A DNA stretch of 34,890 nt from Deltaproteobacteria bacterium. Lineage in GTDB: Bacteria; Bdellovibrionota_C; UBA2361; SZUA-149; JADZAE01. The stretch lies in NCBI GenBank assembly GCA_020852715.1, contig JADZAE010000011.1, forward strand, positions 1 through 34,890, read 5' to 3'. The position numbers were made by a program, and so were the translations under genes. The notes under the pieces are model-generated. The model was not told the origin of the DNA, did not search any database, and saw only the letters and a list, made by a program, of their open reading frames with translations. Shown here piece by piece: positions 17,484 through 27,099 of the stretch. How positions within the stretch are numbered: position 1 is the stretch's first letter; every line of letters starts with the position of its first letter.

Positions 17484-20277
17484 GGTTTTAGTCTTAGGCA
17501 GTGATGTTAAATCATTTCTAAGTACTGTTCGCTCATTGGGTCGCCATGGGTTAGAAGTACACACCGCCTGGTGCTCTCCATTATCTCCGGCTCTTAAATC
17601 TAAATATATTGTTCGCACACATACCCTTCCCCTACCCGGCGCCGGCAAAAGTGATTGGCTTGCGCCCTTCCACACTCTTTTAGACAAAGAATGCTTTGAT
17701 TTGGTAATTCCTACCGATGATCCGACACTGATCCCTCTGCAACTTAATCGTAATCTGCTCTCGACAAAGAGTCGCATCTATTTGTTAGATAATAACGTCT
17801 TTAAAACTGCTTTTGATAAGATCGCTGTTTATCGGCTGGCGTTAGATTTAAATATCCCTGTCGCCAAAGGAGCGATTGTAACATCCGAGTTGGAGATCCA
17901 TAAGCTCTCGGCTCTGAGCTTCCCTTTAGTCTTACGCCCGCAGTCCTCTTATGCCAGCAATAATATCTTTGACCGAATTAATGCTTGTAAAGTTTATGAC
18001 CAAGACGAGTTAGCCACAGCTCTGCCGATTTTTTTGCGACAGGGGGACTGCCTGGCCCAGGAGAACTTTTCCGGTGTCGGCATGGGCATCGAATTTATCG
18101 CCAAAGACGGCTCCTTGCTTTGCGCTTTTCAGCATCAGCGCTTACACGAAACAATTACCGGTGGCCCCAGCACATACAGAAAAAGTGTAGAATTAAACAA
18201 GGAAATGCTCGCGGCATCCAAAAAGCTCATCGCTGCTCTCGGTTATACGGGAGTAGGAATGGTTGAATTTAAATATTCGCTGCTCACTAAGCAGTGGGTG
18301 CTCATTGAGATTAACGGTCGCTTTTGGGGCTCTTTACCGCTAACAATAGCCGCGGGCATAGATATGCCCGTCTATTTATATCAACTGCTGGTGCAAGGTA
18401 TCACCAGTTTTCCTGAAAGATATGAGCCGGAAACATATTGCCGCAATCTCACAGCCGATATGGACTGGTTTCGTCATAATCTTTTTGCCGATAAGAAAGA
18501 TCCTTCGTTACAAACCGTGACACTTGCTCAAGTCTTTTCGGAGCTAGTTAACGTTTTTTCCGGCCGCGAACACAATGATTTACTGGTCAGAGATGATCTT
18601 GCCCCCTTCTTTGCTGATTGCACTACCTGGTTCAAAGATAAGCTTCATGCGCTAAGGTTATTACTCCTCAAAACATATTTTTCGCGACCATTAATCCGTG
18701 AGCTAGAGGTGCATAAAATTAAACAAAAGCTTTTCAGGACGCAGAGCATTCTTTTTGTCTGTCATGGAAATATCACCCGTAGTCCTTTTGCCGAACACTA
18801 TGCGCGGAGAATATTTTCCTCTCAGTTAAACTTTTCCTCCCGAGGAACTAGTGATATTAGCAATCGGGTACCAGCTAAACTTACACAAAGCATTGCTCAA
18901 AAGTTAAATGTCGATTTAAGCAATCATTTATCCCTAAGTATCTCCGCTGCTGACATGCAAAACAATGATCTTATCTTTGTTTTTGATATGGAGAATTATT
19001 TAACTTTACGTTTAGCTTATCCAGCCGCAAAAGAAAAAATCTTTCTCTTGGGAATCTTGGCCGCGGAGAGTAACATCTCTGATCCGCATAATAAAAATCT
19101 GGCTGTTTACGAGAAAACTTATCGCCTAATCATCAGCGCCATAAATAGACTTGAAGCGCTTAGTGAACAAAAACCTTTAATTGCCCAGCTGATTGATACT
19201 CCCGGTATTGGCGGTGCCGAAACTGTGACTATAGAGTTATCTCTTGTTTTACTAAGAGAAAATATTGCCACTACGGTAATCTGCCCGGCCGGATCGGAGG
19301 TAGAAAAGAAACTTAAGCAACATCACTGCCCAGTGTTAAGTTTTCCTGACTATTCTTTATATAAATCGACGCTGACCTTGCCGGTTTTTATTTGGAAATT
19401 TCGCCGCTTTCTTCTAGCACATAATATTTCACTTATCCACGCCCATTTAACGGGACCTATTATCGCCGCCGGGCTTAGTGCTCCGCTTGCCGGCATTCCC
19501 TGCGTTGGCACACTACATGACACTTTTATTGCCAAACAAAATTATTTAAATTTGTTCTTATTACGTTTGGTGGCTTTTCTTGGCACTAAGTTGGTAACTG
19601 TTTCTAGGCATATGCAGCAATTTTATAGTTACCTGCGAGGATTTCCAAATAAGGCAATTAATTTGATTCCTAACGCTGTTTGCCCTCCGACTATCGACTA
19701 TAGGCTTTGTGAAAAACTAAAAAAAGAACTCTTTATCACCGAGCAGACTTTTATTTTTATCTCTGTTGGTCGCCTTGTGCGCTTGAAGCGCTATGATTTG
19801 CTTTTAGAAAGCTATGCCAAGATTGCTACAACAAATACTCGTTTGCTCTTGGTCGGCGATGGCGAGGAAAGACCCTCACTTGAAAACCTTGCTCAGTCAT
19901 TGCAAATCACCGATACCTTACATTTTCTTGGACAACGTAACGATATTAACGAATTGCTTAGTCTAGCTCACTGCTTTGTCCTCTGCTCAGAAATCGAAGG
20001 GCTCTCTCGGTCTATCCTTGAAGCCATGGCTATTGGCCTTCCTGTTATCGCTACTGACGTCGGCGGCAACAAGGAACTGGTTCAGCACTGTCAAAATGGC
20101 CTATTAGTACCCACTCTGAATGCACAAGCAATTAGCGAGGCCATGACAATTCTGATTAGCGATCCTTCTAAGCAACAAGCCTATGGCCAAGCCGGCAAAA
20201 CGCTAGCCCAAACGCAATTCTCGCTCCCCCAGATGACGCAGAGCTACCGCAAGCTATACGACAGTTTAATCAAGTAA
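17473..20277 (+). CDS. ATP-grasp / low-molecular-weight protein tyrosine phosphatase / GT4 glycosyltransferase fusion
   Basis: This 934-residue protein has three enzyme modules. Residues 1 to about 400 form an ATP-grasp ligase-like domain (GKVLVLGSDVKSFL, SFPLVLRPQSSYASNN, and WVLIEINGRFWGSLPL with the metal-binding E-x-N-x-R). About 420-572 is a low-molecular-weight phosphatase: ILFVCHGNITRSPFAEHYAR holds the CX5R(S/T) loop with Cys430, and ISDP holds the general acid Asp537. About 575-934 is a GT4 transferase (DTPGIGGAETVTIELSL, FISVGRLVRLKRYDLLL, E-x7-E at Glu842/Glu850, and GLPVIATDVGGNKELV). The ATG at 17473 is chosen over 17461 because GAGG lies 6 nt upstream. No frameshift or stop separates the modules. 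ATP-grasp and phosphatase domains occur together in glycan loci; adding the transferase is unusual. Role inferred: glycan assembly plus amino-acylation or regulation. Confidence 0.88.
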   Translation: MKGKVLVLGSDVKSFLSTVRSLGRHGLEVHTAWCSPLSPALKSKYIVRTHTLPLPGAGKSDWLAPFHTLLDKECFDLVIPTDDPTLIPLQLNRNLLSTKSRIYLLDNNVFKTAFDKIAVYRLALDLNIPVAKGAIVTSELEIHKLSALSFPLVLRPQSSYASNNIFDRINACKVYDQDELATALPIFLRQGDCLAQENFSGVGMGIEFIAKDGSLLCAFQHQRLHETITGGPSTYRKSVELNKEMLAASKKLIAALGYTGVGMVEFKYSLLTKQWVLIEINGRFWGSLPLTIAAGIDMPVYLYQLLVQGITSFPERYEPETYCRNLTADMDWFRHNLFADKKDPSLQTVTLAQVFSELVNVFSGREHNDLLVRDDLAPFFADCTTWFKDKLHALRLLLLKTYFSRPLIRELEVHKIKQKLFRTQSILFVCHGNITRSPFAEHYARRIFSSQLNFSSRGTSDISNRVPAKLTQSIAQKLNVDLSNHLSLSISAADMQNNDLIFVFDMENYLTLRLAYPAAKEKIFLLGILAAESNISDPHNKNLAVYEKTYRLIISAINRLEALSEQKPLIAQLIDTPGIGGAETVTIELSLVLLRENIATTVICPAGSEVEKKLKQHHCPVLSFPDYSLYKSTLTLPVFIWKFRRFLLAHNISLIHAHLTGPIIAAGLSAPLAGIPCVGTLHDTFIAKQNYLNLFLLRLVAFLGTKLVTVSRHMQQFYSYLRGFPNKAINLIPNAVCPPTIDYRLCEKLKKELFITEQTFIFISVGRLVRLKRYDLLLESYAKIATTNTRLLLVGDGEERPSLENLAQSLQITDTLHFLGQRNDINELLSLAHCFVLCSEIEGLSRSILEAMAIGLPVIATDVGGNKELVQHCQNGLLVPTLNAQAISEAMTILISDPSKQQAYGQAGKTLAQTQFSLPQMTQSYRKLYDSLIK

Positions 20278-20356
20278 ACTGAGTAACTCCCTTGCCTACT
20301 TGTCTGAGGCAAACAGGCCGGCATAATAACTTATCTCTGTTGACGGTTTTTAGATC

Positions 20357-20640
20357 ACTGCGGCACCGGTTTGGGTTTTGGTTACGTAACTCCCGTCGCC
20401 ACAGTAGCCAAATGGTTCCCGGATAAAAAAGGTTTAGCTACAGGTCTTGTGGTTATGGGTTTTGGCTTAGGCGCTTTAATCATGTCTAAAATATTTGCAC
20501 CGATTCTAATGGAATACTTTGGCGGCAATTTAGTTCAGGTATTCGCTACTCTGGGCGTTATTTTTCTTGTTTTAACTATGCCTTTTGGTTGGTGTTTAAA
20601 AAATCCACCTGCCGGTTACGTTCCTGCCGGCTATGAGCAA
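20357..20640 (+). pseudogene. Fragment of an MFS transporter (oxalate/formate antiporter-like)
   Basis: The readable part starts in mid-protein as [20 protein letters not shown] and continues [20 protein letters not shown] to a typical loop start, [11 protein letters not shown]. This is the helix 3-6 area of OFA-family major facilitators. Both the N-terminal helices and the whole C-terminal half are missing. The frame then runs directly into unrelated hydrophilic text ([18 protein letters not shown]), so a deletion has fused the fragment to the next gene remnant. A protein could start at TTG 20371 but would be non-functional. Confidence 0.75.
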
Positions 20641-20683
20641 CAACTGCAGGATAAAGAGCAAGAACAAAAAAAGAATTTCAATA

Positions 20684-22024
20684 TGGATAACTATGTTGAA
20701 TTTCGTCAAACACTAGCGCAAGTAAATGAACTAACGACAAACCCCGTAAAAGACTCGAAGATGCAAATTTAGATGCCGTCCGGCTAAAATCACTAGCAAA
20801 CAGCCTTAACGACAACAAACAAGCATTAATCAATAAAGCGATTAATAATACACAAACTTGTTATGACGTGGGCAAAGAAATTGTCGGTAGCGGAGAAACA
20901 GTATTAAATCTTTTACTGGCCGCACGCAGCGGCTTTCTAGTCGGCACAACGGGCGGGACAGTTGTAAATTCGACAACTAACCTGGCTGAAAATCCGGGAG
21001 CATTGGCCATCGGGTTAAAATCTGAAGCTGAGACCCAAAAAGAAGCGATGGAAGGCACAGCTTGGGCCGCCGCCAAAGCTACTGCCCTTAGTATCTGCCC
21101 GCGCCTGCCGGTAAAGATGCCCCTCGCCACAGCGGGTCAACGAGTAGGCATTGGCGCAGGTATCGGCAGCACTATTGCTGGAACAAGCGAATATCTATCA
21201 CTAAGCTCAGCTCAAGAGAAGCTCAGCCAGGCATTTCGTGACGGTGGGAATAACGTCTGCGAAGAAAAGAAGGAAGCAGCAGTAAAAAGCAAGACAGCGG
21301 CAACAGTTCTAAGTGGCTCGCAATACGAAAAATATTTTGCGCCCATTGTCGAAGAATATGTCGATGCGCGCATCCGCTTATTTTCCACCGCTTCCGAGAA
21401 CACCAATGTTTTTAATCGCCAAGAACTTAATGATGAAATCCGAAAAACAATTAGTGTGCTCTTCTGTTCTGCAGAAAATACTTATGATGAAAACACTCGA
21501 CAGAATCCTGCTAGAGAAAAAGCGCTACAGTATGTTTTAGATAAAACCAATCTCACCGATAGCGATGTTACCTTCCGGGTGGCCCGTCAATCAGTCCGCG
21601 GAGCAGAACTATCCGCGCTATATTCTTATCCCAGCGCTTTATCCTTTGCGCCCAAAACGATAGGAAAGGTGCCTGCAACCTTAAGTAAGCTGGTACCAGT
21701 AAACACTGTTAGTAAAGGCGTGTTGGGAACAGGAGTGTCAGCTTTAGAAGGTGGTTTTGAATTTCAGGCCAATGAAACAATCAAAGCAAAAGTAGTCGAG
21801 AATAGCGACCTCTTACCACTTCCCTTTGGCTCCAATGAGGCTTGCAAGTAGGAATTAAGCAGGCAGTTGAGAAAACAAATCTCTGGGAACAGGCGACAGC
21901 AAAAGTATCAGAGGGGACAAATAAGGCCTTGGCCGCTTCGCTCCCTTTCCTAAAAAATCATTTTTACATTGATCGAGCGGGAACATCTGAGCAACCGACA
22001 GCAGAAAAAGAGGTAAATCAATAA
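20684..22024 (+). pseudogene. Unrecognised gene remnant, frameshifted at least twice
   Basis: Three reading pieces form one continuous protein. [16 protein letters not shown] is in the frame of the upstream MFS fragment. Near 20745-20755 the frame shifts to one that reads [20 protein letters not shown] and continues to 21851, with the long stretch 20868-21851 open. Near 21845 it shifts again into VGIKQAVEKTNLWEQATAKV, ending at 22024. The protein is rich in Ala, Ser, Thr and Gly, with a hydrophobic glycine-rich stretch (TAGQRVGIGAGIGSTIAG) and several cysteines. No family is recognised. It ends 6 bp from a convergent glycosyltransferase. The 5' end appears replaced by the MFS fragment. Confidence 0.55.
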
Positions 22025-22030
22025 ACCAGT

Positions 22031-23122
22031 TTACTGTTTAAGTAACTGCGAATATACAAGTTCCCACTTTCTAACCGCACTTTGTAGGGAAAAGTTTGTT
22101 TTTATTATTTGCAAAGCCTTAGCTGAATCATAAACAGGGGTGGCCGTGAGTATTGAATCAATAGCTGCACTAAGCGCCTGGGCATCGCCGGGATTAACCA
22201 AGATCGCCGGATAATCAGGAAATAATTCGATAGCCTCTTTAACACCGCCAACGTCAGTAGCCACGATAGGTTTAGCATGACTAAGAGCCTCTAATAATGC
22301 TGTGGGCAAACCTTCACTATCAGAAGTTAAAAGATAAAGATCACTGGCGGATAAAAGTGAATGAATATCATCGCGAAAGCCCAAAAATGTGACGCGTTGA
22401 TCTAAGCCGCAAGATACAACCTTTTTATTGAGTGCCTCTGCTAACTCGCCCTGCCCAACTATATATAAGTGCAAACCCGCTAGTTTTTCCTTTAAAACAG
22501 CGATTGCCTCAATGGCTAAGTCGAGGCGTTTCACTTGGCTTAAGCGGCCAAGCATAATGATAGCTGGATGTTTGGTGATCAGGAAATCAGAAGCTGGGTT
22601 ACTGTGAGAAGCATTAATAATATTATAAATTACCTGCGTCTTGTCCCAGTTAGCCAGTCCTAGCTGGCCAGCTAGGGTTTTAGAGACCACAATTACTCTA
22701 TCGGCCGCCAAATAAGCACACAGCTTATGGCAGATTTGATAACTATGAATTTTAAGTTTTGCTAATCCGCGGTGTGGTTCTGTGGCCCCATGAAATGTGA
22801 CAATCAACTTAAATTTATTTCTCAACTTTAGTAGGGTTACTAAAATATTTTCCTTATAGCCATGAGCCACGACTACTTGGGGATAAAGCTGACTAATTAA
22901 GATCTGAGCTGAGTTTAATAAATTTAAAAACCCCAAGCTTTCCTCTAAGGCATAAACTTTTAGCCCCGCCTCTTGATACTTCTTAAAAACTGCTCCACGA
23001 TTAAATAAAAGTGCAGTGACTTCCCAGCCAGCTTCTTTCATCGCCTGGGCTTGATATAGAACTTGCGCTTCCGCACCGCCCCAAAGATCGCCCGATATAA
23101 TATGTAAAATTCTTCCTTTCAT
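22031..23122 (-). CDS. Glycosyltransferase family 4
   Basis: This 363-residue GT-B enzyme opens with RILHIISGDLWGGAEAQVLY, the glycine-rich acceptor loop of GT4 proteins. The C-terminal domain shows AIIMLGRLSQVKRLDLAIEA, LHLYIVGQGELAEAL, VTFLGFRDDIHSLLSASDLY and the E-x7-E motif in SEGLPTALLEALSHAKPIVA, followed by TDVGGVKEAI. It appears intact. The start ATG lies 2 bp after the stop of the upstream deacetylase gene, so the two form an operon. It probably adds a sugar in the same surface glycan pathway. Confidence 0.88.
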   Translation of the reverse strand: MKGRILHIISGDLWGGAEAQVLYQAQAMKEAGWEVTALLFNRGAVFKKYQEAGLKVYALEESLGFLNLLNSAQILISQLYPQVVVAHGYKENILVTLLKLRNKFKLIVTFHGATEPHRGLAKLKIHSYQICHKLCAYLAADRVIVVSKTLAGQLGLANWDKTQVIYNIINASHSNPASDFLITKHPAIIMLGRLSQVKRLDLAIEAIAVLKEKLAGLHLYIVGQGELAEALNKKVVSCGLDQRVTFLGFRDDIHSLLSASDLYLLTSDSEGLPTALLEALSHAKPIVATDVGGVKEAIELFPDYPAILVNPGDAQALSAAIDSILTATPVYDSAKALQIIKTNFSLQSAVRKWELVYSQLLKQ

Positions 23123-23124
23123 TA

Positions 23125-24177
23125 TTAGCCACTAAAGAAGTCTAAACTAATACGGCAAGCAAACATAGAATCGCTACTGGAAATATCATCGTGTATGCCG
23201 ATACGGCCCAAAAGCATGGGATTAGCGGTAAGATCTGATTGGCATCCTACTTTCAAGGCCGCTTGATAGCCGCAAGCGCTGAGTACAGCTTGGGTCTGAT
23301 CATTATAATACCCACCCGGATAACAAAATACGGGCAGCGTTTTTACCTTATGGTTTTTAAAACAGTCAGCAGTCACTGTTAAATCGTTTCTTAGAAAATC
23401 TTCTAAACAGCCAGTTAAATTCTCATGGCTGTGGCTATGTGAAGCAAAGCTGATGCCGCGCTGGCTCATTTCCTGAACCTCGGCCCAGCTTAAAAATTGG
23501 CGTGGAGTTTGCGCAATGAATTTTCCAAAGCATTTATCAATAACTTCCATTACTGTCTTTAGCTGCTCTCGATTATAGCCTTTAAACGTACGGAGAATAT
23601 ATTCGATCACTGTCTGAGTACTCACACCCGTGTCCCCGCTGGCTAAAGTATAAAATATCTCTAAGAGCAACTGATCATACTGTTTATTTTCCGTAATCAG
23701 TAGATCTTGAGCCTCAGTTAATAAAAAGCCATCTTCAATAGCAGCCACGGCAATTGCTACCTTATCTGTCCAAAATAATTTGTCTGTGCCAATGTAGTCG
23801 GTCGCTAAAAATACTGTCGCCGGAATATTTAAATCTCTAAGGATGGGATAAGCATTGCTGCAAGTATCATCCCAGCCATCATCAAAAGTAATAGCCACCG
23901 CTTTGGTCAAATTGGAATTACCTTTGCTCAACTCTTCCACGAGCTCTGCTAGCGATAAAATCTGACAATGTTTTTTGAGCCAAGTCATTTGTCGGGCAAA
24001 ACTTTCTGGAGTCGTATAAATGCCCTCTTCTAACGGGTATAGAGATTGCTCAGGCTCAATAACTCTATGATACATCAGTATGCGCCAAGTGCCTGGCTGA
24101 CTAAGTTTTCGCTGCGGCACCTGAAGTGAATACAAACCGGCTGCCAAGAGCCTTTTAGCCAACATTTTCATTCCCAT
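23125..24177 (-). CDS. Polysaccharide deacetylase (NodB homology domain)
   Basis: This 350-residue protein removes N- or O-acetyl groups from a glycan or lipid-linked sugar. The NodB core is evident: WRILMYHRVIEPEQ, VAITFDDGWDDTCSNAYPIL (catalytic Asp and metal-binding Asp in FDDGW), ATVFLATDYIG, and SHSHSHENL carrying metal-binding histidines. The C-terminal PVFCYPGGYYND matches the RxPY-like motif of this family. There is no strong signal peptide, only a weakly hydrophobic N-terminus, so it may act in the cytoplasm or at the membrane. It leads the two-gene operon with the GT4 enzyme and is divergent from adenine deaminase. Confidence 0.88.
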   Translation of the reverse strand: MGMKMLAKRLLAAGLYSLQVPQRKLSQPGTWRILMYHRVIEPEQSLYPLEEGIYTTPESFARQMTWLKKHCQILSLAELVEELSKGNSNLTKAVAITFDDGWDDTCSNAYPILRDLNIPATVFLATDYIGTDKLFWTDKVAIAVAAIEDGFLLTEAQDLLITENKQYDQLLLEIFYTLASGDTGVSTQTVIEYILRTFKGYNREQLKTVMEVIDKCFGKFIAQTPRQFLSWAEVQEMSQRGISFASHSHSHENLTGCLEDFLRNDLTVTADCFKNHKVKTLPVFCYPGGYYNDQTQAVLSACGYQAALKVGCQSDLTANPMLLGRIGIHDDISSSDSMFACRISLDFFSG

Positions 24178-24277
24178 TTTACTACTCCGCTTGGGCCAAA
24201 TAGCCCATTATATTCCTTGAATGGTTAATCCTTTTTTGACATTATTTCAGCAGTTTTAATCACAAAGGGCAATTATT

Positions 24278-25915
24278 ATGTCAGAACAAAATCACCTCTC
24301 AGTTTCCGGTAACATTATTGACGTTGTTAACAAAAGGATATACCCGGGTACAATATATATTGAAAACGGGATTATTTCCAACATTGTTGAAGGTCCGGTA
24401 TCCTCGGATATCTATATTGCCCCAGGATTAATCGACAGCCACATCCACATTGAAAGCTCAATGCTTACACCAGCGGCCTTTGCCCGTTTGGCCGTCACTC
24501 ATGGCACCGTGGCTACTGTTTCTGATCCACACGAGATAGCTAATGTCTTGGGAGTTGAAGGCGTTAAGTATATGATTGAAAGTGGCAACTCCGTTCCTTT
24601 TAAGTTTTATTTTGGTGCACCTTCATGCGTACCCGCCACCGACCTAGAAACCGCCGGCGCTGTTTTAGGCGTAAATGAGACAAAAGAATTATTAGCCAAT
24701 CCGCAAATTAAATATTTAGCTGAGATGATGAATTTTCCCGGCGTGATTTCTGAATTCCCTGATGTCATCAACAAATTAAAAATAGCAAAAGATTTAGGTA
24801 AACCGATTGACGGTCATGCCCCGGGCCTAAGCGGCGAAGGGTTAAAAAAATATGTCGGCGCCGGAATCAGCACAGACCATGAATGCATGACGGCCGAGGA
24901 AGGTCGCGAGAAAATTGCTCTCGGCATGAAAGTGCTAATTCGCGAAGGAAGTGCCGCTAAAAATTTCGCTGCCTTAATGCCTCTGATTACTGAATTACCG
25001 GAACATGTGATGTTTTGTTCTGATGATAAGCATGTCGATGATTTAATCGTCGGACATATTGATCGCTTAGTAAAAAAAGCTTTGTCTCTACAAATTGATC
25101 CGGTCACCGTTTTTCGCATTACTTGCTATAATCCGGTTAAGCACTATGATTTAGCTGTCGGACTATTACAAAAAGGCGATGCCGCTGATTTTATTACTTT
25201 CAACAATCTTAGTGACCTTAAAATTCAGGCGACATATATCAACGGTTATAAAGTTGCCGAAAATGGCGAATGTTATTTTCACATCGGCGAAACAAAAATC
25301 ATTAATAATTTTGCCTCTCGCACAATTAGCGCCGATGAGTTAAAAATTCCGGTACAAGTAGGAAAAGTTCAAGCCATGGAAGTAATCGATGGTGAGCTAT
25401 TTACTAAATGTAATCTTATTGAACCGACAGTCAAAGACGGTTATGCCGTCAGTGATACCAACAAGGACCTGTTAAAATTAGTTATCGTCAACCGATATCA
25501 AAATCAAGCTCCGGCTAAAGGCTTTGTTTATAATTTCGGTCTGAAGCGCGGAGCCATAGCTCAAAGCGTCGCCCATGATAGCCATAATATTATTGCCGTT
25601 GGTGCTAATGATGAGGATTTATTATTGGCAATAAATAAAATTATGGAACAAAAAGGCGGCTTGGTTGCTGTTGAGAATGGGAAAATAACCTCATTATCCC
25701 TACCCATTGCCGGCCTAATGACCAGTGAAGATGGCTATATGGTAGCCGCTAAATACCAAGAGCTTAATACAATAGCCCGTGATTTAGGCTCTCACCTGAC
25801 AGCCCCGTGGATGACTCTATCGTTTTTAGCCCTCTTAGTAATTCCTGAGCTTAAGCTTGGCGATCGCGGTCTGTTTGATGGTAAAACTTTCAGCTTCACG
25901 CCGTTATTCACATAA
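24278..25915 (+). CDS. ade: Adenine deaminase
   Basis: This 545-residue amidohydrolase converts adenine to hypoxanthine and ammonia in purine salvage. The family signature is complete: APGLIDSHIHIESSMLTPAA (metal-binding HxH), TVSDPHEIANVLG, PIDGHAPGLSGEGL, STDHECMTAEEGREK and FCSDDKHVDDLI. The C-terminal AdeC domain includes AVGANDEDLLLAINKIMEQK and APWMTLSFLALLVIPELKL. Length is normal and no damage is seen. Upstream, a perfect TTGACA lies at 24236-24241 but no good -10 follows at 16-18 bp, so the promoter is uncertain. The ribosome site AAGGG is about 10 nt from the ATG. Confidence 0.95.
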   Translation: MSEQNHLSVSGNIIDVVNKRIYPGTIYIENGIISNIVEGPVSSDIYIAPGLIDSHIHIESSMLTPAAFARLAVTHGTVATVSDPHEIANVLGVEGVKYMIESGNSVPFKFYFGAPSCVPATDLETAGAVLGVNETKELLANPQIKYLAEMMNFPGVISEFPDVINKLKIAKDLGKPIDGHAPGLSGEGLKKYVGAGISTDHECMTAEEGREKIALGMKVLIREGSAAKNFAALMPLITELPEHVMFCSDDKHVDDLIVGHIDRLVKKALSLQIDPVTVFRITCYNPVKHYDLAVGLLQKGDAADFITFNNLSDLKIQATYINGYKVAENGECYFHIGETKIINNFASRTISADELKIPVQVGKVQAMEVIDGELFTKCNLIEPTVKDGYAVSDTNKDLLKLVIVNRYQNQAPAKGFVYNFGLKRGAIAQSVAHDSHNIIAVGANDEDLLLAINKIMEQKGGLVAVENGKITSLSLPIAGLMTSEDGYMVAAKYQELNTIARDLGSHLTAPWMTLSFLALLVIPELKLGDRGLFDGKTFSFTPLFT

Positions 25916-25939
25916 GCAGCTAATTTAGAGAAAATGCCT

Positions 25940-26320
25940 TTAGGAATTATCCTCACTTAACGTCTTTAACCTTAATAAGTATATAGAAACCGATAGTGCG
26001 ATAATCAACAGAAGAATTTTTATCCAGGCTATTTGAATAATAAAAATAACAGAGAATAAAATAGTGCCCCATAGCAGAGTAAGAGCCGCCGCCCTTGTCT
26101 TCTTACTTATAGCCCGATGTGTTTGATAAGCAGCAATTTGCCTGCCTAGATACTTATGATTAACGAGCCAAAAGTGAAGCTTCGGTGATCCGTTCAAGAA
26201 ACAAACGGCACTAAGCAATAAAAATGGAGTCGTTGGCAGCAAAGGAACGACAATTCCTACTACTCCTAATAGCAAAGAAATGAGTCCAATTATGGTTAAG
26301 ATAATATTTTTTGTTCTCAC
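25940..26320 (-). CDS. YbaN/DUF454 family inner membrane protein
   Basis: This 126-residue protein has three to four hydrophobic helices. It carries the DUF454 signature GIVVPLLPTTPFLLLSAVCF, then FWLVNHKYLGRQI and a helix pair near residues 80-117. The family is widespread in Gram-negative bacteria and its function is unknown. The start is a GTG at 26318-26320. It lies 42 bp after rph on the same strand and converges with adenine deaminase (24-bp gap). It appears intact. Confidence 0.85.
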   Translation of the reverse strand: MRTKNIILTIIGLISLLLGVVGIVVPLLPTTPFLLLSAVCFLNGSPKLHFWLVNHKYLGRQIAAYQTHRAISKKTRAAALTLLWGTILFSVIFIIQIAWIKILLLIIALSVSIYLLRLKTLSEDNS

Positions 26321-26362
26321 TATAAATTCCGAATAAAATACTACTGATGACTGCCTAAATAA

Positions 26363-27085
26363 TTAACTGGGTCGCACAGCTTGTTTCTGGATTTGCATGA
26401 TCTTTCTAATGGCCGGTTGACTGAGCAAAACAAGCTTATTTACCTCATCTAGCGAAAGCGTAGCCCGCTCGCCTGTCCCTTGGATTTCAATAATCTTTAG
26501 ATCCTCATCGCAGACAACGTTTAAGTCAAAATCAGCTCCGGAATCTTCTTCATAACAAAGATCGACCAAGAGCTCACCTTTCACTTGCCCCACTGAAACA
26601 GCAGCCACTTGCTTTAAGGTAATATCTGAACTTAACAGCCCCTGCTTCATCGCCGACTCAATAGCCTGAAATAAAGCTACCCAAGCCCCGGAAATGGAGG
26701 CTGTACGTGTGCCGCCATCAGCACAGAGCACATCGCAATCAATGCGGATAGTCAAGCCTTCGAGTTTTTTAATATCTACTGCTTGGCGCAGTGCCCGGGC
26801 CACCAGTCGCTGAATTTCCAATGTCCTACCACCCTGCTTGCCTTGGGCGGCTTCACGTTTGTTCCGCGTATGGGTTGAACGCGGGAGCATTCCGTATTCG
26901 GCTGTGATCCAACCACCGTCGCCGGGAGCCATCCATTTAGGAAGCTCCTTTTCGACAGTAGCTGTCACTAACACTTTTGTCTTGCCAAATGAAACTTCAG
27001 CTGATCCCTCAGCATATGGATTAACACCGGTAATTATTTTTACTTCACGTAGTCCTTCTGCTAAACGCTTTTCCTGGCGAGCCAT
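26363..27085 (-). CDS. rph: Ribonuclease PH
   Basis: This 240-residue phosphorolytic 3'-5' exoribonuclease trims tRNA 3' ends and acts in RNA decay. It matches the family along its length: REVKIITGVNPYAEGSAEVS, WITAEYGMLPRSTHTRNKRE, GRTLEIQRLVARALRQAVDI and DCDVLCADGGTRTASISGAW, which holds phosphate- and metal-site residues. It ends with the usual GTGERATLSLDEVNKLV. Length is normal (E. coli 238). It starts 14 bp after the SYLF gene, so the two probably share a transcript. No damage is seen. Confidence 0.95.
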   Translation of the reverse strand: MARQEKRLAEGLREVKIITGVNPYAEGSAEVSFGKTKVLVTATVEKELPKWMAPGDGGWITAEYGMLPRSTHTRNKREAAQGKQGGRTLEIQRLVARALRQAVDIKKLEGLTIRIDCDVLCADGGTRTASISGAWVALFQAIESAMKQGLLSSDITLKQVAAVSVGQVKGELLVDLCYEEDSGADFDLNVVCDEDLKIIEIQGTGERATLSLDEVNKLVLLSQPAIRKIMQIQKQAVRPS

Positions 27086-27099
27086 ATATTACCCAACTC

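Noticed and set aside
24236..24264. Consensus promoter for adenine deaminase starting with TTGACA
   Set aside because: The -35 box is perfect but the only good -10-like hexamer (TTTAAT) is 13 bp away, too close; not enough to call.
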